From NCBI RefSeq assembly GCF_000472525.1, contig NZ_AWZT01000011.1, forward strand, positions 76,597-140,250: a stretch of DNA of 63,654 nucleotides. Direction: 5' to 3'. Within the stretch, counting starts at the first letter, position 1; each line of letters starts with the position of its first letter. Under the pieces are notes generated by a model that was not told the DNA's origin, ran no database searches, and saw only the letters and a list, made by a program, of their open reading frames with translations. Of this stretch, positions 9,546 through 18,040 are shown in pieces. A program made the position numbers and the translations under genes. This stretch comes from Paraburkholderia dilworthii (lineage in GTDB: Bacteria; Pseudomonadota; Gammaproteobacteria; Burkholderiales; Burkholderiaceae).

Positions 9546-9689
9546 GTGCAGATAGTCATGTTCGTTTCCGTGGCGCCGCTCGCAGGTCAGGGCGGGGCGC
9601 GAACGCCGCCTGGAGTTTGCAGCGGCGCTCGGCGGGCGCGTCTTTGTCTGTTTGCAATGCCCTGAAACGTTTTTCGCCCAACTTTTGCG

Positions 9690-10424
9690 ATGAGCGTTTC
9701 AACTATGTCCTTTGCTACTTTTCCTGCCCCGTCGACGATCGCGGACGATGCCTTCGCCGATCTCCCGCTGCTCGACACCGAACCCGTTCCGCCGCATATC
9801 GCCGCCGCGTTGCAAGCAATGCGCGACGGCCGCGCCGTCGTGCTGCAAGACGATGACGACCGCGAGAACGAGGCTGATCTGATCGTATCCGCCGAGCGTC
9901 TTTCCGTCGAAACGATGGCACTGCTGATCCGCGAATGCAGCGGCATCGTCTGCCTGTGCCTGCCCGACGAAAAGATCCGCGCGCTCGAACTTTCGCCGAT
10001 GGCTGCCAATAACGAAAGCCGTCACGGCACCGCGTTCACGATCTCGATCGAAGCGCGCGAGGGCGTGACGACCGGCGTATCCGCACTCGATCGCGTGACG
10101 ACGATTCGCGCTGCAATTGCCGATACGGCGAAGCCTGCCGACATCGTGAGTCCCGGCCATGTGTTTCCGTTGCGAGCGATGCCAGGCGGCGTGCTCGCGC
10201 GGCGCGGACATACGGAAGGCACAGTGGATCTCGCGATTCTCGCGGGGCTGAAGCCCGCGGGTGTGCTATGCGAATTGATGAACGCCGACGGCACGATGAC
10301 GCGCGGCGCGGACGTCGAACGTTTTGCCGCGCAACACAATTTGCCGATGCTGACGATCGCCGAACTCGCCGAGTTTCGTCAGGCGTTGGCCCGGGCGCGT
10401 GAATGCGTCGAGCAGGAAGCTTGA
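9690..10424 (+). CDS. ribB: 3,4-dihydroxy-2-butanone 4-phosphate synthase
   Basis: A 244-aa enzyme converting ribulose 5-phosphate to DHBP plus formate, the four-carbon precursor of riboflavin. Signature acidic loop [12 protein letters not shown] (about residues 53-64), [13 protein letters not shown], and [12 protein letters not shown] with the catalytic His. Only the DHBP synthase domain is present; there is no GTP cyclohydrolase II extension. The start may be ATG 9690 or ATG 9705; neither has a strong Shine-Dalgarno site, which may relate to riboswitch control. Placement behind the FMN riboswitch supports feedback regulation by FMN. Confidence 0.95.
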   Translation: MSVSTMSFATFPAPSTIADDAFADLPLLDTEPVPPHIAAALQAMRDGRAVVLQDDDDRENEADLIVSAERLSVETMALLIRECSGIVCLCLPDEKIRALELSPMAANNESRHGTAFTISIEAREGVTTGVSALDRVTTIRAAIADTAKPADIVSPGHVFPLRAMPGGVLARRGHTEGTVDLAILAGLKPAGVLCELMNADGTMTRGADVERFAAQHNLPMLTIAELAEFRQALARARECVEQEA

Positions 10425-10543
10425 TAGCGCGGAATCGAATGGCGCGGCGCGCGTAATGCGATGCGCTGTTCGGCGCGTGATTTGACGCGTTGCTTGATGC
10501 TGTGTTTGACGCGTTCGCAGCACGACACGCGCTGAACAAAACC

Positions 10544-10575
10544 AAAGGCCGACTGCGCAACAGTCGGCCTTTTTG
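10544..10575 (+). terminator. Intrinsic terminator after ribB
   Basis: A 12-bp stem, AAAGGCCGACTG / CAGTCGGCCTTT, with loop CGCAA and a T-run on the plus strand. It sits between convergent ribB and the HAD gene. The minus-strand side has only GGTTTTG, so it is stronger for ribB. Confidence 0.85.
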
Positions 10576-10612
10576 TGTGCGTTACGTTGTGCGTTACTTT
10601 CGCATCTTCATA

Positions 10613-11299
10613 CTAGGACTGCACGTCACCGAACTCGCCGCGCATGCCCGCTTCGACCAGCGCGGGCAATTCGTCCATATGCTTCATGATGCGCGTCATG
10701 TTCATCCTGCGCAACGCGTCCGCGTAGCCATCGGGAATATGGCTCGCGCCGACGAAAGCGATCGTCTTCATGCCCGCCGCGCGCGCCGCGTTCAAACCCG
10801 CCACGCTGTCTTCCACGACGATGCATCGCGATGGATCGACGCCGAGCGTCTGTGCGGCGAACAGATACACATCGGGAAAAGGTTTGGGCCGCGCGACCTG
10901 TTCCGCGCTGAAAATGCGCGCGCCGAAAATCTGCTGCAATCCGGCGCGTTGCACCGACGCTCTCACGCGCGCCATGCGGCTGTTGGACACGACCGCTGCC
11001 GGCAACGTCACGCGTTGCAGCGCGGTCCGCACACCGTTGATCGGACTAAGCGATGCGGCTAGCGCGAGCTCGACATTGTGTTCGATCGTGTTGAGAAAAT
11101 CGGCTGGCAGCGCGATGTCGAACGCTTTCTCGATGCCTTCGAGAAAGCGCGACGTTTGCTGTCCAAAGGCCGTCTTGACGATGGGCTCGAAGTCGAGGCC
11201 GGGAAAACTGGCCGAGAGCGTCTCGAACATCACGCGGTCAGCGATGACTTCACTGTCGACAAGTACGCCGTCGCAGTCGCAGATAAGGTGGTCGATCAT
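10613..11299 (-). CDS. HAD-superfamily hydrolase (subfamily IA phosphatase)
   Basis: A 228-aa protein with HAD motif I CDCDGVLVDSE (residues 7-17), motif II VVSNSRMARV, the motif III Lys region ARPKPFPDVYL and motif IV VVEDSVAGLNAARAAG, the beta-phosphoglucomutase/YfbT-like layout. It probably dephosphorylates a small phospho-sugar. I use the ATG at 11299 (MIDHLICDCD); earlier in-frame residues lack family resemblance. The glycerol genes start 213 nt upstream, so a role in glycerol or sugar-phosphate turnover is possible but only positional. Confidence 0.85.
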   Translation of the reverse strand: MIDHLICDCDGVLVDSEVIADRVMFETLSASFPGLDFEPIVKTAFGQQTSRFLEGIEKAFDIALPADFLNTIEHNVELALAASLSPINGVRTALQRVTLPAAVVSNSRMARVRASVQRAGLQQIFGARIFSAEQVARPKPFPDVYLFAAQTLGVDPSRCIVVEDSVAGLNAARAAGMKTIAFVGASHIPDGYADALRRMNMTRIMKHMDELPALVEAGMRGEFGDVQS

Positions 11300-11512
11300 G
11301 CCTGGAGGAATGGAAAGCGGGGGCGCGTGAGCGGCAAGCGTGGCCAGCCCATGCGCCCGGGTGAAGCCGTCATGATACGTGCTTTGGCGGGGCATGCGCC
11401 GACCCGGCCGCTTTCCGCGAATTCCATCTCCCATCGCGCGAGTTGCACACGCGTGAGCATGGATGCGGCACGATTCGCGTGTGCGTCGGCTATTGATGGC
11501 CGCGCGGCAAGA

Positions 11513-12226
11513 TCAGCGCGTATGCAGATACAGATAGAGGCCGGCCGCCACGGCACCGCCAAGCAGAGGCCCGCATACTGGAATCCACGCATAGCGCCAG
11601 TCGCTGTCGCGTTTGCCGGGGATCGGCAGCAGTGCGTGCATCAGACGCGGTGACAGATCGCGCGCAGGACTCATCGCGTAACCCGTCGGGCCGCCGAGCG
11701 AGATGCCGATGCCGAGCACGAGCAGGCCGACCGGCAGCGCGTCGAGCGCGCCGAGGCCGACTTGCGGCGAAGCGAGATACAGCACGCCAAGAATCAGCAC
11801 GAAGGTCGCGATCATTTCGGTCAGCAGGTTGTGCGGCACGCTGCGAATCGCGGGCGCGGTGCAGAACACGCCGAGCTTCACGTCAGCGTCGCCTTCTTTC
11901 GCAAAGTGCTGGCGATAGGCGACCCACACGAGCAGCGCGCCCGCCATCCCGCCGAGCATTTGCGCCGCGATATAGCCTGGAACCTTGGCCCACGCGAACT
12001 TGCCCGCGAGCGCGAGGCTGACGGTCACGACCGGATTCAGGTGCGCGCCGCTGAACGACGCAGTGACGTAGACCGCGATGAAAACGGCCATCGCCCAGCC
12101 CATGACGATCACGATCAGATCCGCGCCCTTGCCTTTGGTGCGCGCGAGCAGCACGTTGGCGACAGCACCGTCGCCGAGCAGCACGACGAGCGCCGTGCCG
12201 ATGAATTCCGCAATGTATGGAGACAT
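11513..12226 (-). CDS. glpF: Glycerol facilitator / aquaglyceroporin
   Basis: A 237-aa MIP-family inner-membrane channel with six TM segments and two half-helix loops. The first loop reads SGAHLNPVVT and the second GYAMSPARDLSPR. The Arg-Asp after the second loop is the glycerol-type (GlpF) signature. Both canonical NPA triplets are altered (NPV and SPA), which is uncommon. The next gene upstream is glpK, so glycerol entering by diffusion would be trapped by phosphorylation. The 212 nt downstream (11300-11512) contain no gene. Confidence 0.92.
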   Translation of the reverse strand: MSPYIAEFIGTALVVLLGDGAVANVLLARTKGKGADLIVIVMGWAMAVFIAVYVTASFSGAHLNPVVTVSLALAGKFAWAKVPGYIAAQMLGGMAGALLVWVAYRQHFAKEGDADVKLGVFCTAPAIRSVPHNLLTEMIATFVLILGVLYLASPQVGLGALDALPVGLLVLGIGISLGGPTGYAMSPARDLSPRLMHALLPIPGKRDSDWRYAWIPVCGPLLGGAVAAGLYLYLHTR

Positions 12227-12360
12227 TGTTGGGTATCCGAAATATTGTTGTTAGGGAAGCCACAAGACGGGCGGCGTGGCCGGGTTGCGTGGCCTGTTGC
12301 TTCGCCGCCTTGTCGTTGCTTTTGTTGTTTCGTCGTTTCGTGGTTGCGTCGCGATTGATC

Positions 12361-12404
12361 GCGCTTTCGTCGCGCTTCTGTCGCACTTCTGTCGCGGTTT
12401 CGTT
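12361..12404. repeat. Four degenerate 11-bp tandem repeats between glpK and glpF
   Basis: Consecutive units GCGCTTTCGTC, GCGCTTCTGTC, GCACTTCTGTC and GCGGTTTCGTT lie in the glpK-glpF spacer (12227-12464). The period is not a multiple of three and no gene covers it. On the transcribed strand the segment is purine-rich (GACAGAAG-like). No function is evident. Confidence 0.6.
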
Positions 12405-12464
12405 CAGCCGCGTCGGAGTTGCGTTATGCCGAAAGCTCACCCGCGAACAACGCGAAGGCCGCGC

Positions 12465-13964
12465 TCAAGGTGTGTCGGCCCACGCTTTGGCGGCGCGAAT
12501 CGCGCGCTTCCAGCCGTCGAGACATTCGCTGACATCGGCTTGTTCGAGTGCGGGCGTGAAGCGGCGATCGAGCTTCCACTGGCTTTGCAGTTCGTCGACA
12601 TCTTTCCAGTAGCCGACCGCGAGGCCCGCCAGATACGCTGCGCCCAGCGCAGTGGTTTCCGAAACTTTCGGGCGAACCGCGTCCACGCCGAGGATGTCGG
12701 CCTGGAACTGCATCAACAGGTTGTTCGCGCAAGCGCCGCCGTCCACGCGCAATTCGCCGATGCGAATGCCCGAGTCGGCCTCCATCGCCTTCAGCACGTC
12801 GAGCGACTGATATGCGATTGAATCGAGCGCAGCGCGCGCGATATGCGCCGAGGTTGTGCCGCGGGTCACGCCGAACAGCGTGCCGCGAGCGCGCGCATTC
12901 CAGTGCGGCGCGCCGAGACCGGCGAATGCGGGCACCAGATAAACGCCGTCGCAATGCGGTACGCCGCGCGCCAACGTTTCTATCTCAGCCGCATTCTTGA
13001 TGATGCCCAAACCGTCGCGCAGCCATTGCACGACCGCGCCGCCAATGAAGATGCTGCCTTCGAGCGCGTAGTTGATCTGATCGCTGATCTGCCAGGCAAT
13101 CGTGGTGACGAGATTGTTCTTCGATTCGATCGGCTTGTCGCCGGTGTTCATCACGAGAAAGCAGCCGGTGCCGTAGGTATTCTTCACCATGCCGGATTCG
13201 GTGCACATCTGACCGAAGAGCGCGGCGTGCTGGTCGCCGGCGATGCCCGCGAGCGGAATCTTCGAGGCGAACACGGTCGTCTTGGTCGGCCCGTACACTT
13301 CGGACGAGGGACGCACTTCGGGCAGCATGTTGCGCGGAATGTCGAGCGCGTCGAGTAGTTCGTCGTCCCACTTCAGCGTGTGGATGTTGAAGAGCATGGT
13401 GCGCGATGCGTTCGTCACGTCGGTGACATGCAGGCCGCCCTTGGTGAAGTTCCACACAAGCCAGCTATCCACGGTGCCGAACGCGAGGCGGCCTTGCTTC
13501 GCTTTTTCGCGCGCGCCTTCGATGTTGTCGAGAATCCAGCGGATCTTGGTCGCGGAAAAGTACGAGTCGATCGGCAAGCCGGTTTTCGCGCGGACTTTGG
13601 CTTCAAGGCCCTGCTCTTTAAGCTGGTCGCAGAAGTCGGCCGTGCGGCGGTCCTGCCAGACGATCGCGTTGTAGATCGGATGGCCCGTCTCACGATCCCA
13701 GACGATCGTGGTCTCGCGCTGATTGGTGATGCCGATCGCCGCGATCGACGTGCCGTTCATACCGGCGCGCGTCACGGCTTCGGCGGCGACGCCCGCTTGC
13801 GTCGACCAGATTTCCTGCGGGTCGTGCTCTACCCAGCCCGGACGCGGATAAATCTGCTCAAACTCCTTCTGCGCCGTCGACACAACATTGCCGAGGCGGT
13901 CGAAGAGCATCGCACGCGAACTGGTGGTGCCCTGGTCAAGCGCGAGGATGTACTGATCCTGCAT
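12465..13964 (-). CDS. glpK: Glycerol kinase
   Basis: A 499-aa FGGY-family kinase making sn-glycerol 3-phosphate from glycerol and ATP. The N-terminal phosphate loop [16 protein letters not shown], the substrate motif [15 protein letters not shown] and the C-terminal [18 protein letters not shown] are all present. I use ATG 13964 ([10 protein letters not shown]), preceded by GGAGAAGAG; this matches the usual 499-503 aa length. It is downstream of glpD and upstream of glpF on the same strand. Allosteric control by fructose-1,6-bisphosphate is known for E. coli GlpK but not shown here. Confidence 0.97.
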   Translation of the reverse strand: MQDQYILALDQGTTSSRAMLFDRLGNVVSTAQKEFEQIYPRPGWVEHDPQEIWSTQAGVAAEAVTRAGMNGTSIAAIGITNQRETTIVWDRETGHPIYNAIVWQDRRTADFCDQLKEQGLEAKVRAKTGLPIDSYFSATKIRWILDNIEGAREKAKQGRLAFGTVDSWLVWNFTKGGLHVTDVTNASRTMLFNIHTLKWDDELLDALDIPRNMLPEVRPSSEVYGPTKTTVFASKIPLAGIAGDQHAALFGQMCTESGMVKNTYGTGCFLVMNTGDKPIESKNNLVTTIAWQISDQINYALEGSIFIGGAVVQWLRDGLGIIKNAAEIETLARGVPHCDGVYLVPAFAGLGAPHWNARARGTLFGVTRGTTSAHIARAALDSIAYQSLDVLKAMEADSGIRIGELRVDGGACANNLLMQFQADILGVDAVRPKVSETTALGAAYLAGLAVGYWKDVDELQSQWKLDRRFTPALEQADVSECLDGWKRAIRAAKAWADTP

Positions 13965-14129
13965 TGTCTCTTCTCCATGCATTTTATGAATCGCCATGAC
14001 AGCTTACCGGCGACGGGAACGGCTTGTCGTGTCGAACGGGCCGCGCCGCGCGTGTCGGTATAGGCCGGCTCGATTCAGCCGAGGGGTGAAACGGTTTTTA
14101 TGCTGCGGGCGCGCGGACTTTCTACCAGG

Positions 14130-15659
14130 TTACGCGCTCTGTCGCTCGGATTCACGAGCGAACCACGCGTCAATGTCGCGTGTGATCGAGTCCAGCGTGC
14201 CCGGCTCAACATGAAGGCCGAGTTTCGAGCGGCGCCATAGCACGTCGTGCGCGCTGCGTGCCCATTCGGTGTCGCGCAGGTACGCGAGCTCCGCCTCATG
14301 GAGACCCGGTGCAAACGCACGGCCGAGATCGGCGAGCGAGCGCGCGCGGCCGATCACGTTCTTCACTCGCGTGCCGTAAGCGCGGGCGAGACGGTGCGCG
14401 AGATCCGCCGGCAACCACGAATGCTGCTGCTTCAGTTCAGCGAGAAAACGCTCGAAGTTTGCCTGCGGAATATCGCCGCCGGGTAACGGCGCGCCGGCCG
14501 TCCACGAAGGCGCACCGCTGCCCAGAGCGTGCGTGAGCGTGTCGACGGCTTCCTCAGCAAGCTTGCGAAAGGTCGTGATCTTGCCGCCGAACACCGACAG
14601 CAGCGGCGCTTCGCCCGCCGGCGCATCGAGTTCGAGCGAGTAATCGCGCGTGACGGCCGACGGATTGTCCGCGCCTTCTTCCTCGAGCAGAGGCCGCACG
14701 CCGGAATAGGTCCAACGCACGTCGGCCGGTGAGATCTTCTGCTTGAAGTAGCGATTGATCGAGTCGCACAGGTACTGCGTCTCGTCGGCGCTGATCGCGA
14801 CCTGCGCGGGGTCGCCGCGATATTCGAGGTCGGTGGTGCCGATCAGCGTGTAGTCGTGTTCGTACGGAATCGCGAAAATGATCCGCTTGTCCGGATTCTG
14901 AAAGATGTACGCGTGGTCGTGTTCGAACAGACGCCGCGTGACGATGTGACTGCCTTTGACGAGCCGCACACTATGCGACGCCGCACGGCCGAGCGCGCCT
15001 TGCAGCAGTTCCCCGACCCACGGGCCTGCCGCATTCGCGATCGACGCGGCTCGCACGTCAACGGTCGTGCCGTCTGCGCGCTTGAGTTGCGCGCGCCATT
15101 CGCCGCCTGCGCGCACGGCGCTCAGCAGCTTGGTGCGCGTGAGAATTTTCGCGCCGTGCTCGGCGGCGTCGAGCGCATTCAGAACGACGAGGCGAGCGTC
15201 GTTGACCCAGCCGTCGGAGTAGACGAAGCCACGCTTGATCGATTCGACGAGCGGCGCACCGGCCGGATGGTTGCGCATCACGATGCCGCGCGAGCCGGGC
15301 AGCAGTTCGCGCCGGGCGAGGTGGTCGTACAGGAAAAGGCCCGCGCGAATCAGCCAGGCCGGGCGCAGGTCGGGCATGTGCGGCATCACGAAGCGCAGCG
15401 GCCACATGATGTGCGGCGCTGCCCGCAGCAAGGTCTCGCGCTCCTGCAACGCCTTGCGCACCAGTCGGAACTCGCGGTATTCGAGGTAGCGCAAGCCACC
15501 GTGAATCAGTTTGGTACTTGCCGAGGAGGTGTGCGCTGCCAGGTCGTCCTGTTCACACAGCAGCACGGACAGGCCCCGGCCCGCCGCGTCGCGTGCAATG
15601 CCTGCGCCGTTGATCCCGCCGCCCACGACGAGCAAATCGTATCTCGTGCCTTGCGTCAC
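14130..15659 (-). CDS. glpD: Aerobic glycerol-3-phosphate dehydrogenase
   Basis: A 509-aa FAD flavoprotein oxidising sn-glycerol 3-phosphate to dihydroxyacetone phosphate at the inner membrane with quinone as acceptor. The N-terminal Rossmann motif LLVVGGGINGAGIARDAAG and STKLIHGGLRYLE are family hallmarks; the C-terminal DAO_C domain spans about 385-505. Start is GTG 15659 with GGAG 9 nt upstream. Its upstream spacer holds GlpR-like operators, and 165 nt separate it from glpK, so glpD-glpK-glpF may be one regulon or transcript. Confidence 0.96.
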   Translation of the reverse strand: MTQGTRYDLLVVGGGINGAGIARDAAGRGLSVLLCEQDDLAAHTSSASTKLIHGGLRYLEYREFRLVRKALQERETLLRAAPHIMWPLRFVMPHMPDLRPAWLIRAGLFLYDHLARRELLPGSRGIVMRNHPAGAPLVESIKRGFVYSDGWVNDARLVVLNALDAAEHGAKILTRTKLLSAVRAGGEWRAQLKRADGTTVDVRAASIANAAGPWVGELLQGALGRAASHSVRLVKGSHIVTRRLFEHDHAYIFQNPDKRIIFAIPYEHDYTLIGTTDLEYRGDPAQVAISADETQYLCDSINRYFKQKISPADVRWTYSGVRPLLEEEGADNPSAVTRDYSLELDAPAGEAPLLSVFGGKITTFRKLAEEAVDTLTHALGSGAPSWTAGAPLPGGDIPQANFERFLAELKQQHSWLPADLAHRLARAYGTRVKNVIGRARSLADLGRAFAPGLHEAELAYLRDTEWARSAHDVLWRRSKLGLHVEPGTLDSITRDIDAWFARESERQSA

Positions 15660-15700
15660 CTGCTGCGTCTCCTGCGTCGTCCGACAATTGTGTGAAACTC

Positions 15701-15750
15701 TATCGAACCGATAGTGTTCGTTTTCGAACTTTAATGAACATATTCGAAAA
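15701..15750. promoter_or_regulatory. Candidate GlpR operators upstream of glpD
   Basis: Three sites cluster about 40-90 nt before glpD: TATCG-AAC-CGATA (15701-15713, perfect inverted repeat), GTTCG-TTTT-CGAAC (15716-15729, perfect inverted repeat) and the half-site-like GAACATATTCGAA (15736-15748). The middle site resembles the E. coli GlpR consensus core TGTTCG-N4-CGAACA. GlpR is encoded 1.3 kb away. Similarity is by eye; binding is inference. Confidence 0.6.
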
Positions 15751-15856
15751 AGTAAAGTTCGCGCTTTCTGAGCGCGTCTCTATCGAACGGCCAAGGTGGT
15801 GGCGCAACCGGCGGCCACGGACGATACTCTTGGCAGTAGCCATTTCGAGGTGATTC

Positions 15857-16231
15857 ATGCGTGGAATTTTCATGGTGGGCGCAGCTGCGCTTCTCGCGGG
15901 GTGCGTCGCTTCGCCGAGCCTGACCGGCACGATGGGCGCGCCGTCGTTCGTCTCATTGCAGCAGATGTGCAGCGCCCAGCCGGTCGATTACGGTAACGAC
16001 GCTCAAGGCGTGTATGCGACGTTGTTCGATGCTTATGTGGCGAACCGGCGCGGGCGGTTGTCGAAGGACGATTACTGCGCGTTCCAGACCTCGATCGCGC
16101 AGCGCTATACGAGCCAGGGCGCGAGTGCGGACCCGCAGGTTCGCAATCAGTGGGTCGCGTTCTTTACCGAGCAGCGCGCGAGGGCGCTGAGCTGGCGTGC
16201 GGCGGTGGACCCGACGTTGCGCAGCGGTTGA
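15857..16231 (+). CDS. Small predicted lipoprotein
   Basis: A 124-aa protein starting MRGIFMVGAAALLAGC: a short basic N-terminus, hydrophobic core and lipobox LLAGC, so it is predicted to be lipid-modified on the Cys at residue 16. The mature part (about 109 aa) has two further cysteines (in QQMCSAQP and DDYCAFQT) that could form a disulfide. I do not recognise a named family. GAGGTG precedes ATG 15857. It is divergent from glpD, sharing its operator-bearing spacer, so GlpR could affect both. The 206 nt after it (16232-16437) have only a GC-rich hairpin (16311-16330) without a T-run. Confidence 0.75.
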   Translation: MRGIFMVGAAALLAGCVASPSLTGTMGAPSFVSLQQMCSAQPVDYGNDAQGVYATLFDAYVANRRGRLSKDDYCAFQTSIAQRYTSQGASADPQVRNQWVAFFTEQRARALSWRAAVDPTLRSG

Positions 16232-16437
16232 AGTCTCGTCATTAGCTGGCGGCGCGTCGCGCTAGCCCAATCGATGATGCGGACGCGACGAACGCACGCC
16301 TAATGAAAGCGGGCGCCGCTATGGGCGCCCACGTCGAAACAAACACAGTGAACCGAACATGCGCGGCGGCTGGGCCGCGCGCGTGCGGCCGCGCCGGCCA
16401 TCAACCGACGACGAGCCCGGCGATGCGCGGGTCGCTT

Positions 16438-16635
16438 TCAGGAAAGACGTTTGATGGCTCGGAGTGCGCTATCGCCGGATTCCGTTACACGCCATTGTTC
16501 ATTGCCCGAGGCGAGCCGCTCCAGTTGCACGAGCTGACGTTCGAGGAGGGCGTCGAGCTCTTCTCGCTCCATGTCGACCTGATTGGGAGCGTCCTTGACG
16601 AGCAACAACGTGGCGAATTCGTGCGGACTCAGCAT
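16438..16635 (-). CDS. Small conserved-looking hypothetical protein
   Basis: A 65-aa charged protein from ATG 16635 (MLSPHEFATLLLVKDAP) with a good GGAGAG site 7 nt upstream. It is Leu/Glu-rich with an amphipathic middle (EREELDALLERQLVQLERL) that could form a helix, followed by a short WRVTESGDSAL segment resembling the wing of small HTH folds. I cannot name a family. The frame remains open upstream, but the SD placement favours the short form. Confidence 0.55.
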   Translation of the reverse strand: MLSPHEFATLLLVKDAPNQVDMEREELDALLERQLVQLERLASGNEQWRVTESGDSALRAIKRLS

Positions 16636-16952
16636 CGTTTCTCTCCATGTCAAGCAAACGCGGACAGCCTCGACGGCGACTGGCATGAATGGCAAAGGCC
16701 ATTGCCAGATGGTCCGCAAAAAGATCAGGCGGGAGGTACAGCTTACGACAGGTTCAGTACTACCGGCGGCACGCGAGCGCGCAATGAACGCCGGGGAACT
16801 GGAGTGTAGTCAAGCGAACGTTAAACACCAAACCGGCCCCCGCAAATTTTCCCTTTGACAAGAACTCGTCGCAGAGGCGGTTCAGGGCGCCGGCCAGATT
16901 CTTGATTTCACTTGAAGCTCCGTGTGCGCTGCAACATGGCCGCGAAAGCCTG
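16636..16952. other. Intergenic region without recognisable features
   Basis: About 317 nt between the start of the 65-aa gene and the glpR stop (both minus strand). I see no conserved frame, clear terminator or long repeat. Confidence 0.5.
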
Positions 16953-17732
16953 TTAACCGGCTACGTACACCTGGCAATTGGCAGCGTTGAGCGTCTCGGC
17001 CATGTCGGGGGGCGGGGCCGCATCGGTGAAGAGCGCATCGATCTGGTCCAGGTGGCCCTGACGAACGAGCGCAGGACGGCCGAACTTGGAGCTGTCGGCG
17101 GCGAGAAAAACGGTTCGCGCATGCTGAATGATGGCTTCGGCCACGCGCACTTCGCGGGTATCGAAATCGCGCAGCGTGCCGTCGGTTTCGATGCTGGACG
17201 TGCCGATGATCGCGAAGTCCACCTTGAACTGACGGATGAAGTCGATCGCCAGTTCACCAACAATGCCTTTGTCCCAGGGCCGCACGATGCCGCCCGTTAC
17301 GAGCACCTCGCAATCGGGATAACCGCTCATCATGCTCGCGACGTTCAGATTGTTGGTAATCACGCGCAGCCCGCGATGCCGGTTGAGCGCTCGCGCGACT
17401 TCCTCGGTGGTCGTACCAAGGTTGATGAAGAGCGATGCCTGGTCGGGAATGTGAGTGGCCACTAGCGCCGCAATGCGCCGCTTTTCGTCATGGAACATGC
17501 GCTGACGCGCGGTGTACGACACGTTCTCGGAGCTGGTCGGCAGGCTCGCGCCGCCGTGATAGCGGCGCAGCAGATTCATGTCCGCGAGCCAGTTGACGTC
17601 GCGGCGGATCGTCTGCGGCGTCACGTCGAAGTGCGCCGCCAGGTCGTCCACGGTCACGAAGCCGTCGCGTTGCACCCACTCCAGCAGTTCCTGTTGCCGG
17701 GCGTTGAGAGTGAGGCGGGGGTCTCGGGTCAT
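16953..17732 (-). CDS. glpR: DeoR-family repressor GlpR
   Basis: A 259-aa DeoR-type regulator: N-terminal HTH (about residues 10-60, VDDLAAHFDVTPQTIRRDVN) and a sugar-phosphate sensor domain (about 80-240) with INLGTTTEEVARAL and VLVTGGIVRP. It closely matches proteobacterial GlpR, which represses glp genes until glycerol 3-phosphate binds. It is on the same strand as glpD-glpK-glpF, 1.3 kb upstream of glpD, separated by the small hypothetical and lipoprotein genes. Start ATG 17732. Confidence 0.92.
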   Translation of the reverse strand: MTRDPRLTLNARQQELLEWVQRDGFVTVDDLAAHFDVTPQTIRRDVNWLADMNLLRRYHGGASLPTSSENVSYTARQRMFHDEKRRIAALVATHIPDQASLFINLGTTTEEVARALNRHRGLRVITNNLNVASMMSGYPDCEVLVTGGIVRPWDKGIVGELAIDFIRQFKVDFAIIGTSSIETDGTLRDFDTREVRVAEAIIQHARTVFLAADSSKFGRPALVRQGHLDQIDALFTDAAPPPDMAETLNAANCQVYVAG

Positions 17733-17898
17733 GGTCTCGATAGTGTGGGTTGTTATCGGCGCCTGCCGCGACGGGCGTGGGGCGGATGCTCAAACGAGGG
17801 TGCGTGTATTGTAAGACCATCGTGCGAGTCCTCCGTCAACTCGTGCGACATGCATAAGACTGCGCGCGCCGACTCGGTGTGCATTCAGCGCGGCGGCG

Positions 17899-17919
17899 CA
17901 TTTATCCATTCGATAAATG
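17899..17919. promoter_or_regulatory. 21-bp palindrome between glpR and ggt
   Basis: The perfect inverted repeat CATTTATC-CATTC-GATAAATG lies in the 308-nt divergent spacer (17733-18040), about 120 nt before ggt and 165 nt before glpR, in an AT-richer stretch. It looks like a repressor operator. The binding protein is unknown. Confidence 0.5.
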
Positions 17920-18040
17920 AATTTGTTTTTCGAGCCGGATCGCGATGCAATCGAAGGTTTTCCGTTCCGCCCGTGCTTCATCTTTCTTATTGTGTCCGGC
18001 GGCTAGCGTCGCCTGACCGTTGCTTTTGAGAGCGTTCGAC

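Noticed and set aside
16303..16330. GC hairpin GGGCGCC / GGCGCCC as terminator of the lipoprotein gene
   Set aside because: Stable stem but no T-run on either side, so not called a terminator.
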